Shown piece after piece: positions 48,384 through 57,315 of a DNA stretch of 64,000 nt. The stretch is taken from assembly GCA_963739995.1 (NCBI GenBank), contig CAVUCH010000013.1, forward strand, positions 265,413-329,412. The letters are read 5' to 3'. A program made the position numbers and the translations under genes. Below the pieces are notes generated by a model, which was not told the DNA's origin, ran no database searches, and saw nothing but the letters and a program-made list of their open reading frames with translations. Position 1 is the stretch's first letter. Each line of letters starts with the position of its first letter. Source of the stretch: CAVUCH01 sp963739995. Lineage in GTDB: Bacteria > Acidobacteriota > Vicinamibacteria > Vicinamibacterales > JAENWD01.

Positions 48384-48899
48384 ATGACGGACAACGGACT
48401 GCCTTGCCTCGACCTGTTGGAGGCCACGCCCGGCATTCTCCGCGGCCTGATGTCGGAACTGACGGACGACGACGCGCGGTGGAAGCCTGCACCGGATCGC
48501 TTTTCGGTGGCCGAGGTCCTGGCCCATCTCTCCCACTCGGAGGGCCACTGCTACCGGATGCGGGTCGACCGGTTCCTGGCGGAGACTCGGCCGACGTTCG
48601 AACCTGACGATGCGCAGATGTACCTGGACCTGTACCGGGACGCCGATCCGGAGGATGCCTTCGACCACTTCGAGGAGCAGCGCGAGACCAACGTCGAATA
48701 CCTGCGCGACCTGCCTTCCGAAGCGGGTGGCCGGGTGGCGCTGCATCGGGAGGCCGGGCAGATCACCTTGAACCAGATGCTCCACGAATGGGCGCTTCAC
48801 GATCTGGGTCATATCCGGCAGATTGCCGAACTGGTGCGCGCCAGAAAGTACCTGGAAGGCGCCGGTCCACTGGGAAGCAACTACCATCTGAAACCGTAA
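48384..48899 (+). CDS. DinB family protein
   Basis: 171 aa, four-helix DinB_2 type. Histidine triad positions: LAHLSHSEGH, and the C-terminal HEWALHDLGHIRQIAELV. Such proteins bind a metal and in some lineages act as thiol transferases. Intact, and unlike the frameshifted DinB gene at 30162 in sequence. Start ATG 48384. Confidence 0.8.
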   Translation: MTDNGLPCLDLLEATPGILRGLMSELTDDDARWKPAPDRFSVAEVLAHLSHSEGHCYRMRVDRFLAETRPTFEPDDAQMYLDLYRDADPEDAFDHFEEQRETNVEYLRDLPSEAGGRVALHREAGQITLNQMLHEWALHDLGHIRQIAELVRARKYLEGAGPLGSNYHLKP

Positions 48900-48928
48900 G
48901 CGGCCGGTTCTCGGCGAGCGCCCGGGGC

Positions 48929-49039
48929 TTAGCGCGCGATCGGAACGACCTTTCGGATCGTGCCCTCGACGATGGCCTGTAACCGCCGCGCCCGGCGTTC
49001 GAGCGCGTCGCGCTTTTCTTTGTCGTATGCGCGCCCCAT
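48929..49039 (-). CDS. Short basic open frame, hypothetical
   Basis: 36 codons beginning MGRAYDKEKRDALERRARRL, very rich in Arg/Lys/Glu, ending VVPIAR. Not recognised; perhaps a gene remnant. Codon use is protein-like but the length is too small to judge. Confidence 0.3.
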   Translation of the reverse strand: MGRAYDKEKRDALERRARRLQAIVEGTIRKVVPIAR

Positions 49040-49072
49040 CGATTACTTGTCGAGATCTATGGAGCCATCTGG

Positions 49073-49414
49073 CTATCCGCAGTAGACAGATTGCACCACG
49101 TCCTTGGTGTTTAAGTTCAGATTGAGACGCGCCGGCGAAAACTCGAGCGTGATGGGTTCGTTCGGCCGAATGAATCGCGCCGCACCAGCTCCTGCAGCAA
49201 CGCGCGCACGATCGAGGAGTTCCTGGCTCGCGCGTTCCCCGAGCGCAAACTGTGCTTTCGTCGCGTCACAACTTTCGGACGGCGCCGGCGGCGGAGCTGT
49301 CGGTGTGTTCCGGTCGACGTCCGTCGGCGCGGTGGGCGCCTCGGTTCGTGAGGCGCAGGCTACCGCCAATCCGCTGGTGATAAGAATTGTAATCAAGCCG
49401 GTACGAAGGTCCAT
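49073..49414 (-). CDS. I78-family peptidase inhibitor-like lipoprotein
   Basis: 113 aa. Signal peptide with lipobox LAVACAS, a Pro/Thr-rich spacer, then a domain that ends RFIRPNEPITLEFSPARLNL, NLNTKDVVQSVYCG. The conserved Cys near the domain start (ESCDATKAQF), the RPxxxxT...RLN pattern and the terminal V-x-CG match peptidase inhibitor I78. Probably guards the envelope against secreted proteases. The start at 49414 (MDLRTG) is preferred; an in-frame ATG 36 bases earlier adds a basic leader. Confidence 0.7.
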   Translation of the reverse strand: MDLRTGLITILITSGLAVACASRTEAPTAPTDVDRNTPTAPPPAPSESCDATKAQFALGERASQELLDRARVAAGAGAARFIRPNEPITLEFSPARLNLNLNTKDVVQSVYCG

Positions 49415-49707
49415 TGTTCCTCGCGTCGAACCGCAGGCTCTGGCAGCCACAGACGATCATCGAACGAACGCAAATGAGCGGCTATCAGATTCTTTCGAAG
49501 GCGTCGTTGTCGAGAACGTCCGTGGCAACGGAGGTGTCGCGTCGATGGTGAGTCCCCGTCACCGTCCGCAACCCGTGAACGGACGAGGCAGCAAGCGATC
49601 CGAAGATCTGTGCTACGTCTACTAAGCAGTCACCCTGTCATCATGCCTTCGAGACACGCCGCTTGACACCCGGTTTCGGAACGGCTGTTGGGACGAGCCG
49701 GAGGCTC
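49415..49707. other. Gap with no supported gene
   Basis: Upstream region of the I78-like gene; I see no gene or clear regulatory site. Confidence 0.4.
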
Positions 49708-49812
49708 ATGCCATCGGCGAGATACATCGAAATCCCGGCCGGGCATCTCCCACAATACGAAAGGCCTGACCTGACGAATGCAGCGATCCTGCAATTCCTG
49801 GGTCAGAGGTAG
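49708..49812 (+). pseudogene. Alpha/beta hydrolase, C-terminal fragment
   Basis: 35 codons reading MPSARYIEIPAGHLPQYERP, DLTNAAILQFLGQR and TAG at 49810-49812. The GHLPQYERP block is the catalytic-His region of alpha/beta hydrolases. Nothing recognisable precedes it, so the 5' part is lost. Confidence 0.65.
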
Positions 49813-49816
49813 TCAC

Positions 49817-49894
49817 GTGAGGCGAGTCATACAGGCGTCTTTGCTCATCGCCGGACTCATTCACTTCCTTCCAATCACTGGCTCAGGCGGCTGA
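49817..49894 (+). pseudogene. Membrane protein N-terminal fragment
   Basis: Starts four bases after the hydrolase relic and reads MRRVIQASLLIAGLIHFLPI then TGSGG and a stop. It looks like the first membrane helix of a larger integral membrane protein cut off at the second segment. The family is uncertain. Confidence 0.4.
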
Positions 49895-49975
49895 TCGAGG
49901 CGCTGGAGCGTGGCAATCGCGAACGGAGAACTAGCGCGCATCCACGTCATCTTGCGCGAGTGTTGAGGTAACGAG

Positions 49976-51157
49976 ATGCGCAGCAGGTCCCAGGCGGCGC
50001 CCACTGACACTCGTATCGCGCTCATCGTCGGAGCCGGCATCGGAGGTCTCTCGGCAGCTGTGGGATTGCAGCGTGCCGGCTGGCGCGTACGGATCTTTGA
50101 GCGAGCGTCACACCTCCAGGAGCTGGGATTCGCGTTGCTCCTGGCTCCGAACGCGGTAGCCGCACTTCAGCAGCTCGGTCTTGCCGAACGCGTGATCGCG
50201 GAGGGCTCGGAGATGACCGCCGGTGAGGTCCGCGGCACAGGAGGACGGCTCTTACGCCGCTTCGACCTGACACGAGTCCGCCAGCTGCTATCAAAGCCGG
50301 CTCTCGTCGTCCTGCGTCCGGCACTACACGGCGTATTGCTGGATGCCGCAGGGCCGGACAATCTTGTGTTGAATAGTCAGGTCAGCGGGTTCTCGATTCA
50401 CGATGGACGGCCAGTCGTGGCGCTCGTCAACGGCGAAACCACAGAGGGTGATGTGCTGATCGGCGCGGACGGCGTCGGATCAGTGATTCGCCGCGTCCTG
50501 CACCCTCAGGAACCTCCGCCACGTGCGAGCGGGTTATGGGCCGTTCGTGGCGTCGCTTACGATGTTGAGCTCCAGCTCGGCGAACTCGCCGGCGCACAGT
50601 ACTTCGGGCGAGGTATCGAAGGTGGCATGGCGCGCGCCGGTCGGAACGCCGTGTACTGGTACATCTCTCTGCCCTCGCGCGAAATCGGCGAGTCACCCCA
50701 GGCGCGGACAGTCGCTCACCGGTGCGCGAATCAGTTCGACGAGCGTTTTCGAGCGGTGGTGAATGCCACTGGGCCTGACGATATGAGGCTTGACCAACTC
50801 CTCGATCGCGATCCGCTTCCGAATTGGGGACGCGGTCGAGTGACGTTGCTGGGAGACGCCGCGCATCCGATCCTGCCGCACGCGGGGCAAGGGGCCGCAC
50901 AGGCGCTCGAAGACGCGGTGACGATTGGTCGAGCGCTCGATGGGGCCGTCGACGTGGAGGGGGCGCTGCGGCGGTACGAACGCGTGCGCCAGGAGCGCAC
51001 GCGGGACATCGTACGTCTCGGGCGCCGCAACGCTCGTATCGGCTCGATCAGCAGCCGGCTCGGACAGAAGTTCCGGGATTTCGCGATCCGTGCAGTTCCC
51101 GCGTCCGCCTTCACGAAGACCTACATCGATTTCGGCAAGCCACCATCTCTGGAGTGA
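49976..51157 (+). CDS. FAD-dependent monooxygenase (salicylate hydroxylase/kynurenine monooxygenase-like)
   Basis: 393 aa. LIVGAGIGGLSAAVGLQRAG at the N-terminus binds FAD, ADGVGSVIRRVL is the DG motif, and LLGDAAHPILPHAGQGAAQA is the GD motif. Hydroxylates small aromatic compounds in relatives; the substrate is unknown. Complete and without the C-terminal extension of the 33-kb monooxygenase. Start ATG 49976. Confidence 0.85.
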   Translation: MRSRSQAAPTDTRIALIVGAGIGGLSAAVGLQRAGWRVRIFERASHLQELGFALLLAPNAVAALQQLGLAERVIAEGSEMTAGEVRGTGGRLLRRFDLTRVRQLLSKPALVVLRPALHGVLLDAAGPDNLVLNSQVSGFSIHDGRPVVALVNGETTEGDVLIGADGVGSVIRRVLHPQEPPPRASGLWAVRGVAYDVELQLGELAGAQYFGRGIEGGMARAGRNAVYWYISLPSREIGESPQARTVAHRCANQFDERFRAVVNATGPDDMRLDQLLDRDPLPNWGRGRVTLLGDAAHPILPHAGQGAAQALEDAVTIGRALDGAVDVEGALRRYERVRQERTRDIVRLGRRNARIGSISSRLGQKFRDFAIRAVPASAFTKTYIDFGKPPSLE

Positions 51158-51227
51158 CGGCTTTCAAAACGGCGTCAGCGGCGAGCGTCGCTCAGCGACA
51201 GGCCTGCGCCGACGCGCTGGTCGACGG

Positions 51228-52205
51228 TCACTGCACCAGCGCGAGGCCGCGTAGATGCTGCGGGGACGTGGCGTAGCCGACTGCGCGGCGCCAACTCTTC
51301 CCGCCATCATCCGAACGGTGCACGCCGCGCTCATCCGCGGCCCACAGCTCTCCGCCTTTCGCGCCGGCGCAGAGCAGAGGCGCGATCGTGCTGGCTGGCT
51401 CCGGCCAGCCGTCGTGGACGCGCTCCCAACGCTCGCGAGTGAGACGGCGATACAACCGGCCATCCGAGCGGCCGGCCACGTACGCGGAGTACGGTCCGGA
51501 CGACGCTGATACTACGACGACCTCCGGTTGCTCCGGATCGATCGCCACGCTGCGCAAGTAGCCGACCTCGAGGCCGACTGTGGGCGAGCGCCACGTGGCA
51601 CCGGCATCGTAACTTTCAAAATATCCGTCGCCGGCGGAGACGCGCAGTGTATCGGGAGCCTTGTGGTGAATGGCGAGCTCATGGGTGTCCCACGGTCCAC
51701 CGGGCACGCGGTCGCTCCATGTGCGGCCACCGTCGATCGTGGACACGAGCGCTCCGGCCTCGATCGCGACCCAAAGTCGTTCTGGTTCGAGCGGGTGACA
51801 TGCAATCCAGCGAACGTGATGAGTATCCGGTCTCGGCGGAAAAGACCATTCGGACGACGACGACAGCGTCTCCAACCTGCTGGTTTGCTCCCACGTGTTG
51901 CCAGCGTCCCCGGAGCGCCACACTTCGCTCGGCTCGGTGCCTACCCAGACCACGTCGCGCTCCGCAGGGCTCGCACTGACGGCCATAATCAGCCGGCCCG
52001 CGAGGCCGACCGACTGCCAGGACCTGCCGCCATCATCACTCCTGAACACGCCGTCACGGTGTGTGCCACACCACGCCCGCCCGTGAACCAGCGGATCCGC
52101 GGTCAGGCATGTCGGGCGGTCACCGCTCCCGTGCGCTGGCGTGCCGTCACCTCGTTCAACATCAATGACGACGACCTCACGGTCGGTCGCAACCAGTATC
52201 AGCAT
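51228..52205 (-). CDS. BNR/Asp-box beta-propeller protein (sialidase-like fold)
   Basis: 325 aa with five Asp-box motifs: SDDGGRSW, SGDAGNTW, TIDGGRTW, SYDAGATW, SDDGGKSW. These mark blades of a six- or seven-bladed propeller as in sialidases and photosystem-assembly proteins. No signal peptide and no catalytic Arg triad seen, so enzymatic activity is doubtful; likely binding or sensing. The start at 52205 (MLILVATDREVVVID) begins a blade. Its upstream region holds the first 86-bp repeat. Confidence 0.8.
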   Translation of the reverse strand: MLILVATDREVVVIDVERGDGTPAHGSGDRPTCLTADPLVHGRAWCGTHRDGVFRSDDGGRSWQSVGLAGRLIMAVSASPAERDVVWVGTEPSEVWRSGDAGNTWEQTSRLETLSSSSEWSFPPRPDTHHVRWIACHPLEPERLWVAIEAGALVSTIDGGRTWSDRVPGGPWDTHELAIHHKAPDTLRVSAGDGYFESYDAGATWRSPTVGLEVGYLRSVAIDPEQPEVVVVSASSGPYSAYVAGRSDGRLYRRLTRERWERVHDGWPEPASTIAPLLCAGAKGGELWAADERGVHRSDDGGKSWRRAVGYATSPQHLRGLALVQ

Positions 52206-52222
52206 GACCGCGTCCCTTGTGA

Positions 52223-52308
52223 ATGATTGTCGCCCAGGAGCACAGGAACGAGCGCTTGACGCATCATTCTGGATGAGCAGGGTTCGAATATTGTTCAGAG
52301 CTCGCTAG
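52223..52308. repeat. 86-bp direct repeat, left copy
   Basis: Begins ATGATTGTCGCCCAGGAGCA and ends CAGAGCTCGCTAG; identical to 53362-53447. It lies in the promoter region of the BNR gene. The transposase stop codon (CTA on the plus strand, 52305-52307) falls in its last bases. Confidence 0.9.
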
Positions 52309-53222
52309 TGTCCCGAGTCAGAGATTCGTTGACAATATCTCGCCACGCTCTCCAGGATGTCATCCGCAGTTTTGGTCCAGACGAACGGCTTCGGTGAGGC
52401 GTTGGTCAGCGTCAGATACTCCCGAATCGCCGTCTCGAGCGCACGGGTACTCCGATGCACCCCGCGCTTGATCTGCTTCTCCGTCAGCAGCGCAAACCAG
52501 CGCTCGACGAGGTTGAGCCAGGACGCGCTGGTGGGTGTGAAGTGCAGATGGAACCGGGGATGCGCGGCCAGCCAGCGCCGCACGCGTGGCGTCTTGTGCG
52601 TGCCGTAGTTATCGAGGATCAGATGGAGGTCCAGGTCGGGTGCCACCGTCGCGTCGATCGTTTTGAGGAACTGCTGGAACTCCGTGCTCCGATGACGGCG
52701 ATGACATTCGCCGATGACCTGGCCGGTGGCCACATCCAATGCCGCAAAGAGTGAGGTGGTGCCGTGGCGCCGGTAGTCGTGCGTTCGCCGTTCCGGCCGG
52801 CCGACCTGCAGCGGCAGCGTCGGCGCGGTGCGATCCAGGGCTTGAATTTGGCTCTTCTCGTCCACACAGAGCACGAGCGCCCGATCCGGTGGATCCACGT
52901 ACAACCCCACGATGTCACGGACCTTATCGATGAAGAGTGGGTCCTTCGACAACTTGAACGTCTCGACCCGATGCGGCTGTAAGGCGAAGGCACGCCAGAT
53001 GCGACTAATGGCCGACTGGCTCAGCCCGGCCGCTTTGGCCATCGATCGCGTACTCCAGTGCGTCGCGTCCCGCGGCGTCGATTCCAACGTCGTCGTGATC
53101 ACGTGCTCCACCTGCGCATCCGTGATGCGGCGGGGCGCGCCAGGCCGGGGTTCATCGAGCACGCCTTGCAGGCCATCCCGCAGAAACCGCGCGCGCCATT
53201 TGCCCACCGTGGCCTTGGTCAC
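52305..53222 (-). CDS. IS630 family DDE transposase
   Basis: 305 aa from GTG 53222. Helix-turn-helix VTKATVGKWRARFLRDGLQG; a second DNA-binding helix pair (LSQSAISRIWRAFALQPHRV); DDE core with Asp in LVLCVDEKSQIQALDR, Asp in LHLILDNYGTHKTPRV and Glu in SASWLNLVERWFALLT. The usual N-terminal extension can be seen out of frame upstream (ERERHTTAQGCVARAHLRSN then TRTARELR), joined after a one-base break near 53308, so the intact transposase would start near 53360. Mobile status is doubtful. Confidence 0.88.
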   Translation of the reverse strand: MTKATVGKWRARFLRDGLQGVLDEPRPGAPRRITDAQVEHVITTTLESTPRDATHWSTRSMAKAAGLSQSAISRIWRAFALQPHRVETFKLSKDPLFIDKVRDIVGLYVDPPDRALVLCVDEKSQIQALDRTAPTLPLQVGRPERRTHDYRRHGTTSLFAALDVATGQVIGECHRRHRSTEFQQFLKTIDATVAPDLDLHLILDNYGTHKTPRVRRWLAAHPRFHLHFTPTSASWLNLVERWFALLTEKQIKRGVHRSTRALETAIREYLTLTNASPKPFVWTKTADDILESVARYCQRISDSGH

Positions 53223-53361
53223 CCGCAGCTCACGGGCAGTCCGTGTGTTCGACCGCAGATGAGCGCGCGCAACGCAGCCCTGCGCCGTCGTGTGTCGTTC
53301 ACGCTCCAGCGTGGTCGCTCGTCGACGGTCAGCGTAGCGGTATCAACGGTCGGCCGTTCGC
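52309..53361 (-). mobile_element. IS630-type insertion, right end not recognisable
   Basis: The segment between the two 86-bp repeats. It begins TGTCCCGAGTCAGAGATTCG at the left. I could not find an inverted partner at the right (before 53362), so one end seems to be missing or replaced. IS630 elements insert at TA; TA at 52306-52307 fits. Confidence 0.65.
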
Positions 53362-53447
53362 ATGATTGTCGCCCAGGAGCACAGGAACGAGCGCTTGACG
53401 CATCATTCTGGATGAGCAGGGTTCGAATATTGTTCAGAGCTCGCTAG
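53362..53447. repeat. 86-bp direct repeat, right copy
   Basis: Exact second copy of 52223-52308, followed by CTAGCGCCAGGGCG. Far longer than an IS630 target duplication (2 bp), so it came from a separate duplication or recombination. Confidence 0.9.
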
Positions 53448-53517
53448 CTAGCGCCAGGGCGCCCCCGACCGCGGGGCACAGGCACGATCATGCAGACAAT
53501 GGTCTATCGATGGCCCA

Positions 53518-53705
53518 TCAGGGACGAATGGACAGGGCGTGATGGAACACGTTGCGCGGATCCCAGCGCCTCTTGACCTATTGAAGCGCCGCGTAGTTGC
53601 TCTTGAAGTAGAGTGTGCCAAGGAACGCCGGACGTATTTCCACTCCGGATCAGCGAGGTCGACGTCGGGGTGGTTGATCATCGCGCCGTCGCAGATGTCA
53701 CCCGG
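53518..53705 (-). pseudogene. Fragment of a berberine bridge-type oxidoreductase (C-terminal end)
   Basis: ~188 bp, about 93% identical by eye to 31493-31681, including the ending TCAGGGACGAATGGACAGGG (plus strand). It encodes the BBE tail (FHHALSIRP-type) with several substitutions and small indels. A truncated duplicate beside the IS. Confidence 0.85.
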
Positions 53706-54306
53706 TAGCGATCTCGTCTACTCGGTCGATCACCGTAAACCTCGGTAGATCTCGCGGATTCGACAGCGTCACGTCACAGTTACGTCACGGCGGCGCGACG
53801 TTGAAAGGAGCCCGCCTTCAGGCGTGTCGATCACGGGCGTCGCCACATCGCGCTCACATCCCCGTACAGGCCGCGCTGAATCAACTGCGTGAGCCCAATC
53901 CCTTCGCCTACGACTCGATTCCAGCGATGCGCAAGGCACGCACGATGAACGTGGCTGAGAAACGCAGCCGGAGACCTCGATGGTCTCCGGCTGCGGCGGT
54001 TTTCCTCGGGATTTCGCGCTGACCTTCGGGTCGTCTTGGCCATCAACGGCTCGTTTCGTGCGCAAGTCTCAAGGATCTTTCAAGTGTTCCGCACCAGTCG
54101 GCTGCCAGCAAGCGGAGGACGCCGTGTGCATATCCAAAACCGCGCGGAACTAACGGCCTCGGCAGGGATTCGAAGCAGCCGCCACGCCCGCGGCCAATCG
54201 CGATCCGCGAGCGAGTTGCTCGCCACGCTGCGCAAGGGCGAGAAAAACGCGGTTACGCTCGAGAAGCGGAAGGTCGATGGGATTGGCGAAGAGCTGATCC
54301 TGTCTG
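53706..54306. other. Region without a recognised gene; short coding-like stretch 54160-54312
   Basis: A plus frame around 54160-54312 reads SASELLATLRKGEKNAVTLE and KRKVDGIGEELILSVN. It looks protein-like but I cannot assign it and it has no clear start. The strong hairpin at 53964-53999 is listed separately. No other feature is supported. Confidence 0.35.
53964..54004 (+). terminator. Intrinsic terminator-like hairpin
   Basis: Perfect 13-bp stem GCAGCCGGAGACC (53964-53976), loop TCGAT, GGTCTCCGGCTGC (53982-53994), then GGCGGTTTTCC. The gene it ended has been lost or is unrecognisable: the preceding plus-frame codons (LREPNPFAYDSIPAMRKART, then MNVAEK) are protein-like but unassigned. Confidence 0.65.
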
Positions 54307-54828
54307 TCAACTCGCACTGGCGACGGATGCGGGTGTTGATGCGCCTTCTATCAATTTGCGCAATTCGTCCTCCTTATCATTGGTCAACGAGGTTTGCAGC
54401 ACTCGGCCTTTGCCGGCAAAGGGCCTGAGTCCTTCGATAACCTTGTCGGGGGTTGACTTGCGCACGAGCACGAAGAGCGCGGAACTGTCGGACGTAAGGG
54501 TTGCACCCAAATCCTTCATGAACTGATCCTTGATGCCGATATCGGCGAGCTTGCCGGACAAGGCGCCCGAACCTGCGCCCAAGGCGGCACCCAGCAGTGG
54601 GTTGAGGAATAACAGCCCGATCAGCGAGCCCCAGAACACGCCGCCCACCGCACCGGCGGCGGTGAGGTTCACCGCCTGGTGCAACTGCACCGCGCCCTTC
54701 GCGTCGCGGGTCACGACGACCACGTCCTCCATGTCGATCAAATACTGGGCCTGCATTTTGGCCAGAGCCCCGCGCATCTGGAAGGCGTCGGCTGGGTTGT
54801 CGAATCCTATTACGACAAGGTTGCTCAT
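54307..54828 (-). CDS. DUF1269 family membrane protein
   Basis: 173 aa: NLVVIGFDNPADAFQMRGAL at the N-terminus, then a glycine-rich hydrophobic hairpin (LTAAGAVGGVFWGSLIGLLF; LNPLLGAALGAGSGALSGKL) and DLGATLTSDSSALFVLV near the end. This matches DUF1269, small proteins of unknown role with two close membrane helices. Start at 54828, preceded by AGGAAATAATCC. Confidence 0.82.
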   Translation of the reverse strand: MSNLVVIGFDNPADAFQMRGALAKMQAQYLIDMEDVVVVTRDAKGAVQLHQAVNLTAAGAVGGVFWGSLIGLLFLNPLLGAALGAGSGALSGKLADIGIKDQFMKDLGATLTSDSSALFVLVRKSTPDKVIEGLRPFAGKGRVLQTSLTNDKEDELRKLIEGASTPASVASAS

Positions 54829-55388
54829 GGATTATTTCCTTTGGTCAGTTGGTCTTGTTGTTTGTCCCGAAGCACGTACATCGATCGCAACACCTCGGCC
54901 AGGTCTGAGGATCGGGAACCACAGGTAGTCGCTGAAGCCCTTGGTTTCGACCGTCGTCAGGACCACCGGCACGTTGAACACACGAGGTTTGCCTGAACAA
55001 CTTGCTCAGAGACGCGCTACGAGCTCAGGCGACTGGCGCACGCCGCAAAATCGTAGCCACGGCATTGGCGGAACCAGTGGTGGCATTTGGGCTCGAATCG
55101 ACGCTGTCGCCGGAACTGGCGCAGCTCCGCGGTCCGGCATCTCGGAGGCTGCACGGGATGCCGTAGGGATCGGCGGAGCGGCAAACGATGACCACGGTGC
55201 CCGAGCGTCTCAAACGCCTTCGAGTCAATCCCTGACTCGTTAGTCCGGTCCGTTTGGAGCCCGCGCTCGTTCTGGCGGCTGGCATGTCTGGCGTGCGGTT
55301 CCAGGCATCTAAGAGCGGGCGGCTGTACATCGAGATGATTTATCAACCGATGGTCGAACACGAATCGGTGCTCCAATAATGGGAGACG
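54829..55388 (-). pseudogene. Isochorismatase-like hydrolase fragment (~54911-54995) in an otherwise empty region
   Basis: A minus-strand frame reads FNVPVVLTTVETKGFSDYLW, the block that follows the substrate pocket in isochorismatase-like cysteine hydrolases. The sequence on either side diverges, and the following minus-frame codons (LAEVLRSMYVLRDKQQDQ) belong to something else. I see no supported gene elsewhere between 54829 and 55388. Confidence 0.5.
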
Positions 55389-56944
55389 TTGCCTGACGTC
55401 TCCGGGCCACGTCTGTCGCCGACGGCGAACCAAAAAAGCGAGGGTAGCTTCTTGACAGCATGGTTCCTCTGTTTCGTCTTGGCGTCGGCCCCAGCCGCAT
55501 ACGGGCTGGCAGGCGCCGTGCCGGCCGGTGTGGAAGCAGGCGTTGATCCTCCGCAGCAGCTGCCGGATCCTCAGGCGAAGCCAGAGCAGCCGCCTCCCGA
55601 TCCGCCGCAGGAACCGGCGGAGCAGCGCCCGTCGAATCCGACGCAGGAAATCGCCAAGGAGCAGCCGGAGGGTGACGCGTTGGATGTCGGTCCGGCCCAG
55701 CTTCGGATCGGCGGTTACCTCGGGTTGACCGGTATCTACCGCTCGACCAATAGCGGCGGCGGCCCCGGCACCAGGTTCGGGGCGATCCCGTTCGAGGACA
55801 CGGTGCAGGGGAATGTGTCCGAGACCCGCCTCTCCGCTCAATCGTCCAGAGTGTCAATCCGCGTGGATTCCGCTTTCTCCCCGAGGAGGGCCCACGCTTT
55901 CGCCGGCTGTCCGGCTATTTCGAGATGGATTTCAACGGCAGCACGCCGGGAACCGTGGCCGTGACGAGCTCGAGCGTCGGGTTTCGCCTCCGTCATGCCT
56001 TCGCCGAGGTCCAGTATCGCGACACGTTCTTTCTGGCCGTCGGGCAGGCTTTCACGTTGATGACACCCGCGAAGAATCAGTTGAGCATCTGGCCGGCGGA
56101 TGTTGAGATGTCGCAGGCGGTAGACACCAACTACCTGGCTGGGATGGTTTGGGCGCGGGTGCCGCAGTTTCGTCTGGCCTGGCGTCCCTCCGCCAGGTTC
56201 AACTGGGCCGTCGCCGCCGAAAACCCGGAGCAGCAAATCGGCAACGGCATCGCGCTGCCGGACTGTTGCGCCAACGATCTCGAACTTCAGTACAACACCG
56301 GGTCCGACGAGCTGAGCGTGCCCAACCTGATGCCAGATTTCGTGACGCGCGTTGCCATAAACCCCGGCAAGGCTTTCCATCTCGACGTCGGCGGCGTCTT
56401 GCGCGTATTCCGCCACACCCTCGCGCCCTACGATGAGTCGTTCCGAGAAGTCGGCGGCGGGGCGAACGTCAACGTCAGCGTCTCCCCCACGGGCACCACC
56501 AAGCTGATTCTGCAGATCGCCTCCGGATCGGGTCTGGGTCGTTATGTGGGCGGCCTGGTTCCCGATGTCGTCTTCCGCAGGGACGGCTCCATCAGCCTCA
56601 TCGGCGCCACTTCGTGGGTCGGGGGCATCGAGCAGAGGATCTCGTCGCGCGCGTCGATGGCCGGCTACTACAGCGGCATCGACATCGACGACAACTTCGA
56701 TCTCGACACGGACGGCAACTACATTGGCTATGGGTTTCCCGGCCCGTCAAACGCGAACAACCGCACGATCAAGGAGCTGACCGCAACATTCTCCTATCTC
56801 GCGGCGCGTACGGAGAATCGTGGTTCGGTGCAGCTTGGGATCCAGACGTCATGGCTCAAAAGAAGGCCATGGTCCCGCGGGGATGGGCCGGAGTCGGCCG
56901 ACGCGTTCATGTTCTTCGCGCAGCTTCGTTACAACCTACCCTGA
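55389..56944 (+). pseudogene. Outer-membrane porin (DcaP/OprB-like), frameshifted near residue 165
   Basis: Signal sequence (MTAWFLCFVLASAPAAYGLA if TTG 55452 is the start), a Pro/Gln/Glu-rich linker (QQLPDPQAKPEQPPPDPPQE), then a beta-barrel: LDVGPAQLRIGGYLGLTGIY, SAQSSRVSIRVDS. Near 55876-55881 one base is missing; after it FLPEEGP...RLSGYFEMDFNGSTPG continues to an aromatic-ending C-terminus (AFMFFAQLRYNLP), though not the usual final Phe. Porins of this type let small solutes cross the outer membrane. The linker may bind peptidoglycan or project into the periplasm. It stands between a relic region and the SulP transporter. Confidence 0.72.
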
Positions 56945-57230
56945 GTCGACCGCGCGGTACTGGTGGGCGGTGTGGGATCTTTGAACAGCCTGGCGACCAC
57001 CGTGCCGAGCGCGCGAGGGCGCGCCGCGCCTGTCGGGCACGCTCCATCTCGCATGAGCACGATATCCATGACGCGACAGACTTCCACTAGTTGCTGCCAC
57101 TCCCGACTATTGTGCGCGAACCGCGACACCTCGCGGGCCGCCACCGTTCCGACGTGGCCCAGACAGACCTCGGCTACCATGCGTTCGAATCCCGCTCGCG
57201 TGATCGTTCCCGCCGCGGACCGCGATACCT
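56945..57230 (-). pseudogene. Serine recombinase (resolvase) fragment
   Basis: Minus-frame codons at about 57043-57230 read AGFERMVAEVCLGHVGTVAA, REVSRFAHNSREWQQLVEVC, RVMDIVLMR. This is the resolvase N-terminal domain around the helix that carries the SRxxR pattern. The N-terminus with the catalytic Ser and everything after ~70 residues are missing. A mobile-element remnant. Confidence 0.7.
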
Positions 57231-57315
57231 ACCGGCACAATCATCAGGCCAGACAGCAGCACTTCGCGATTACCAGCGGCGTGGTATCGTCCTTTTCTTT
57301 CTTACGATCTGTCGC

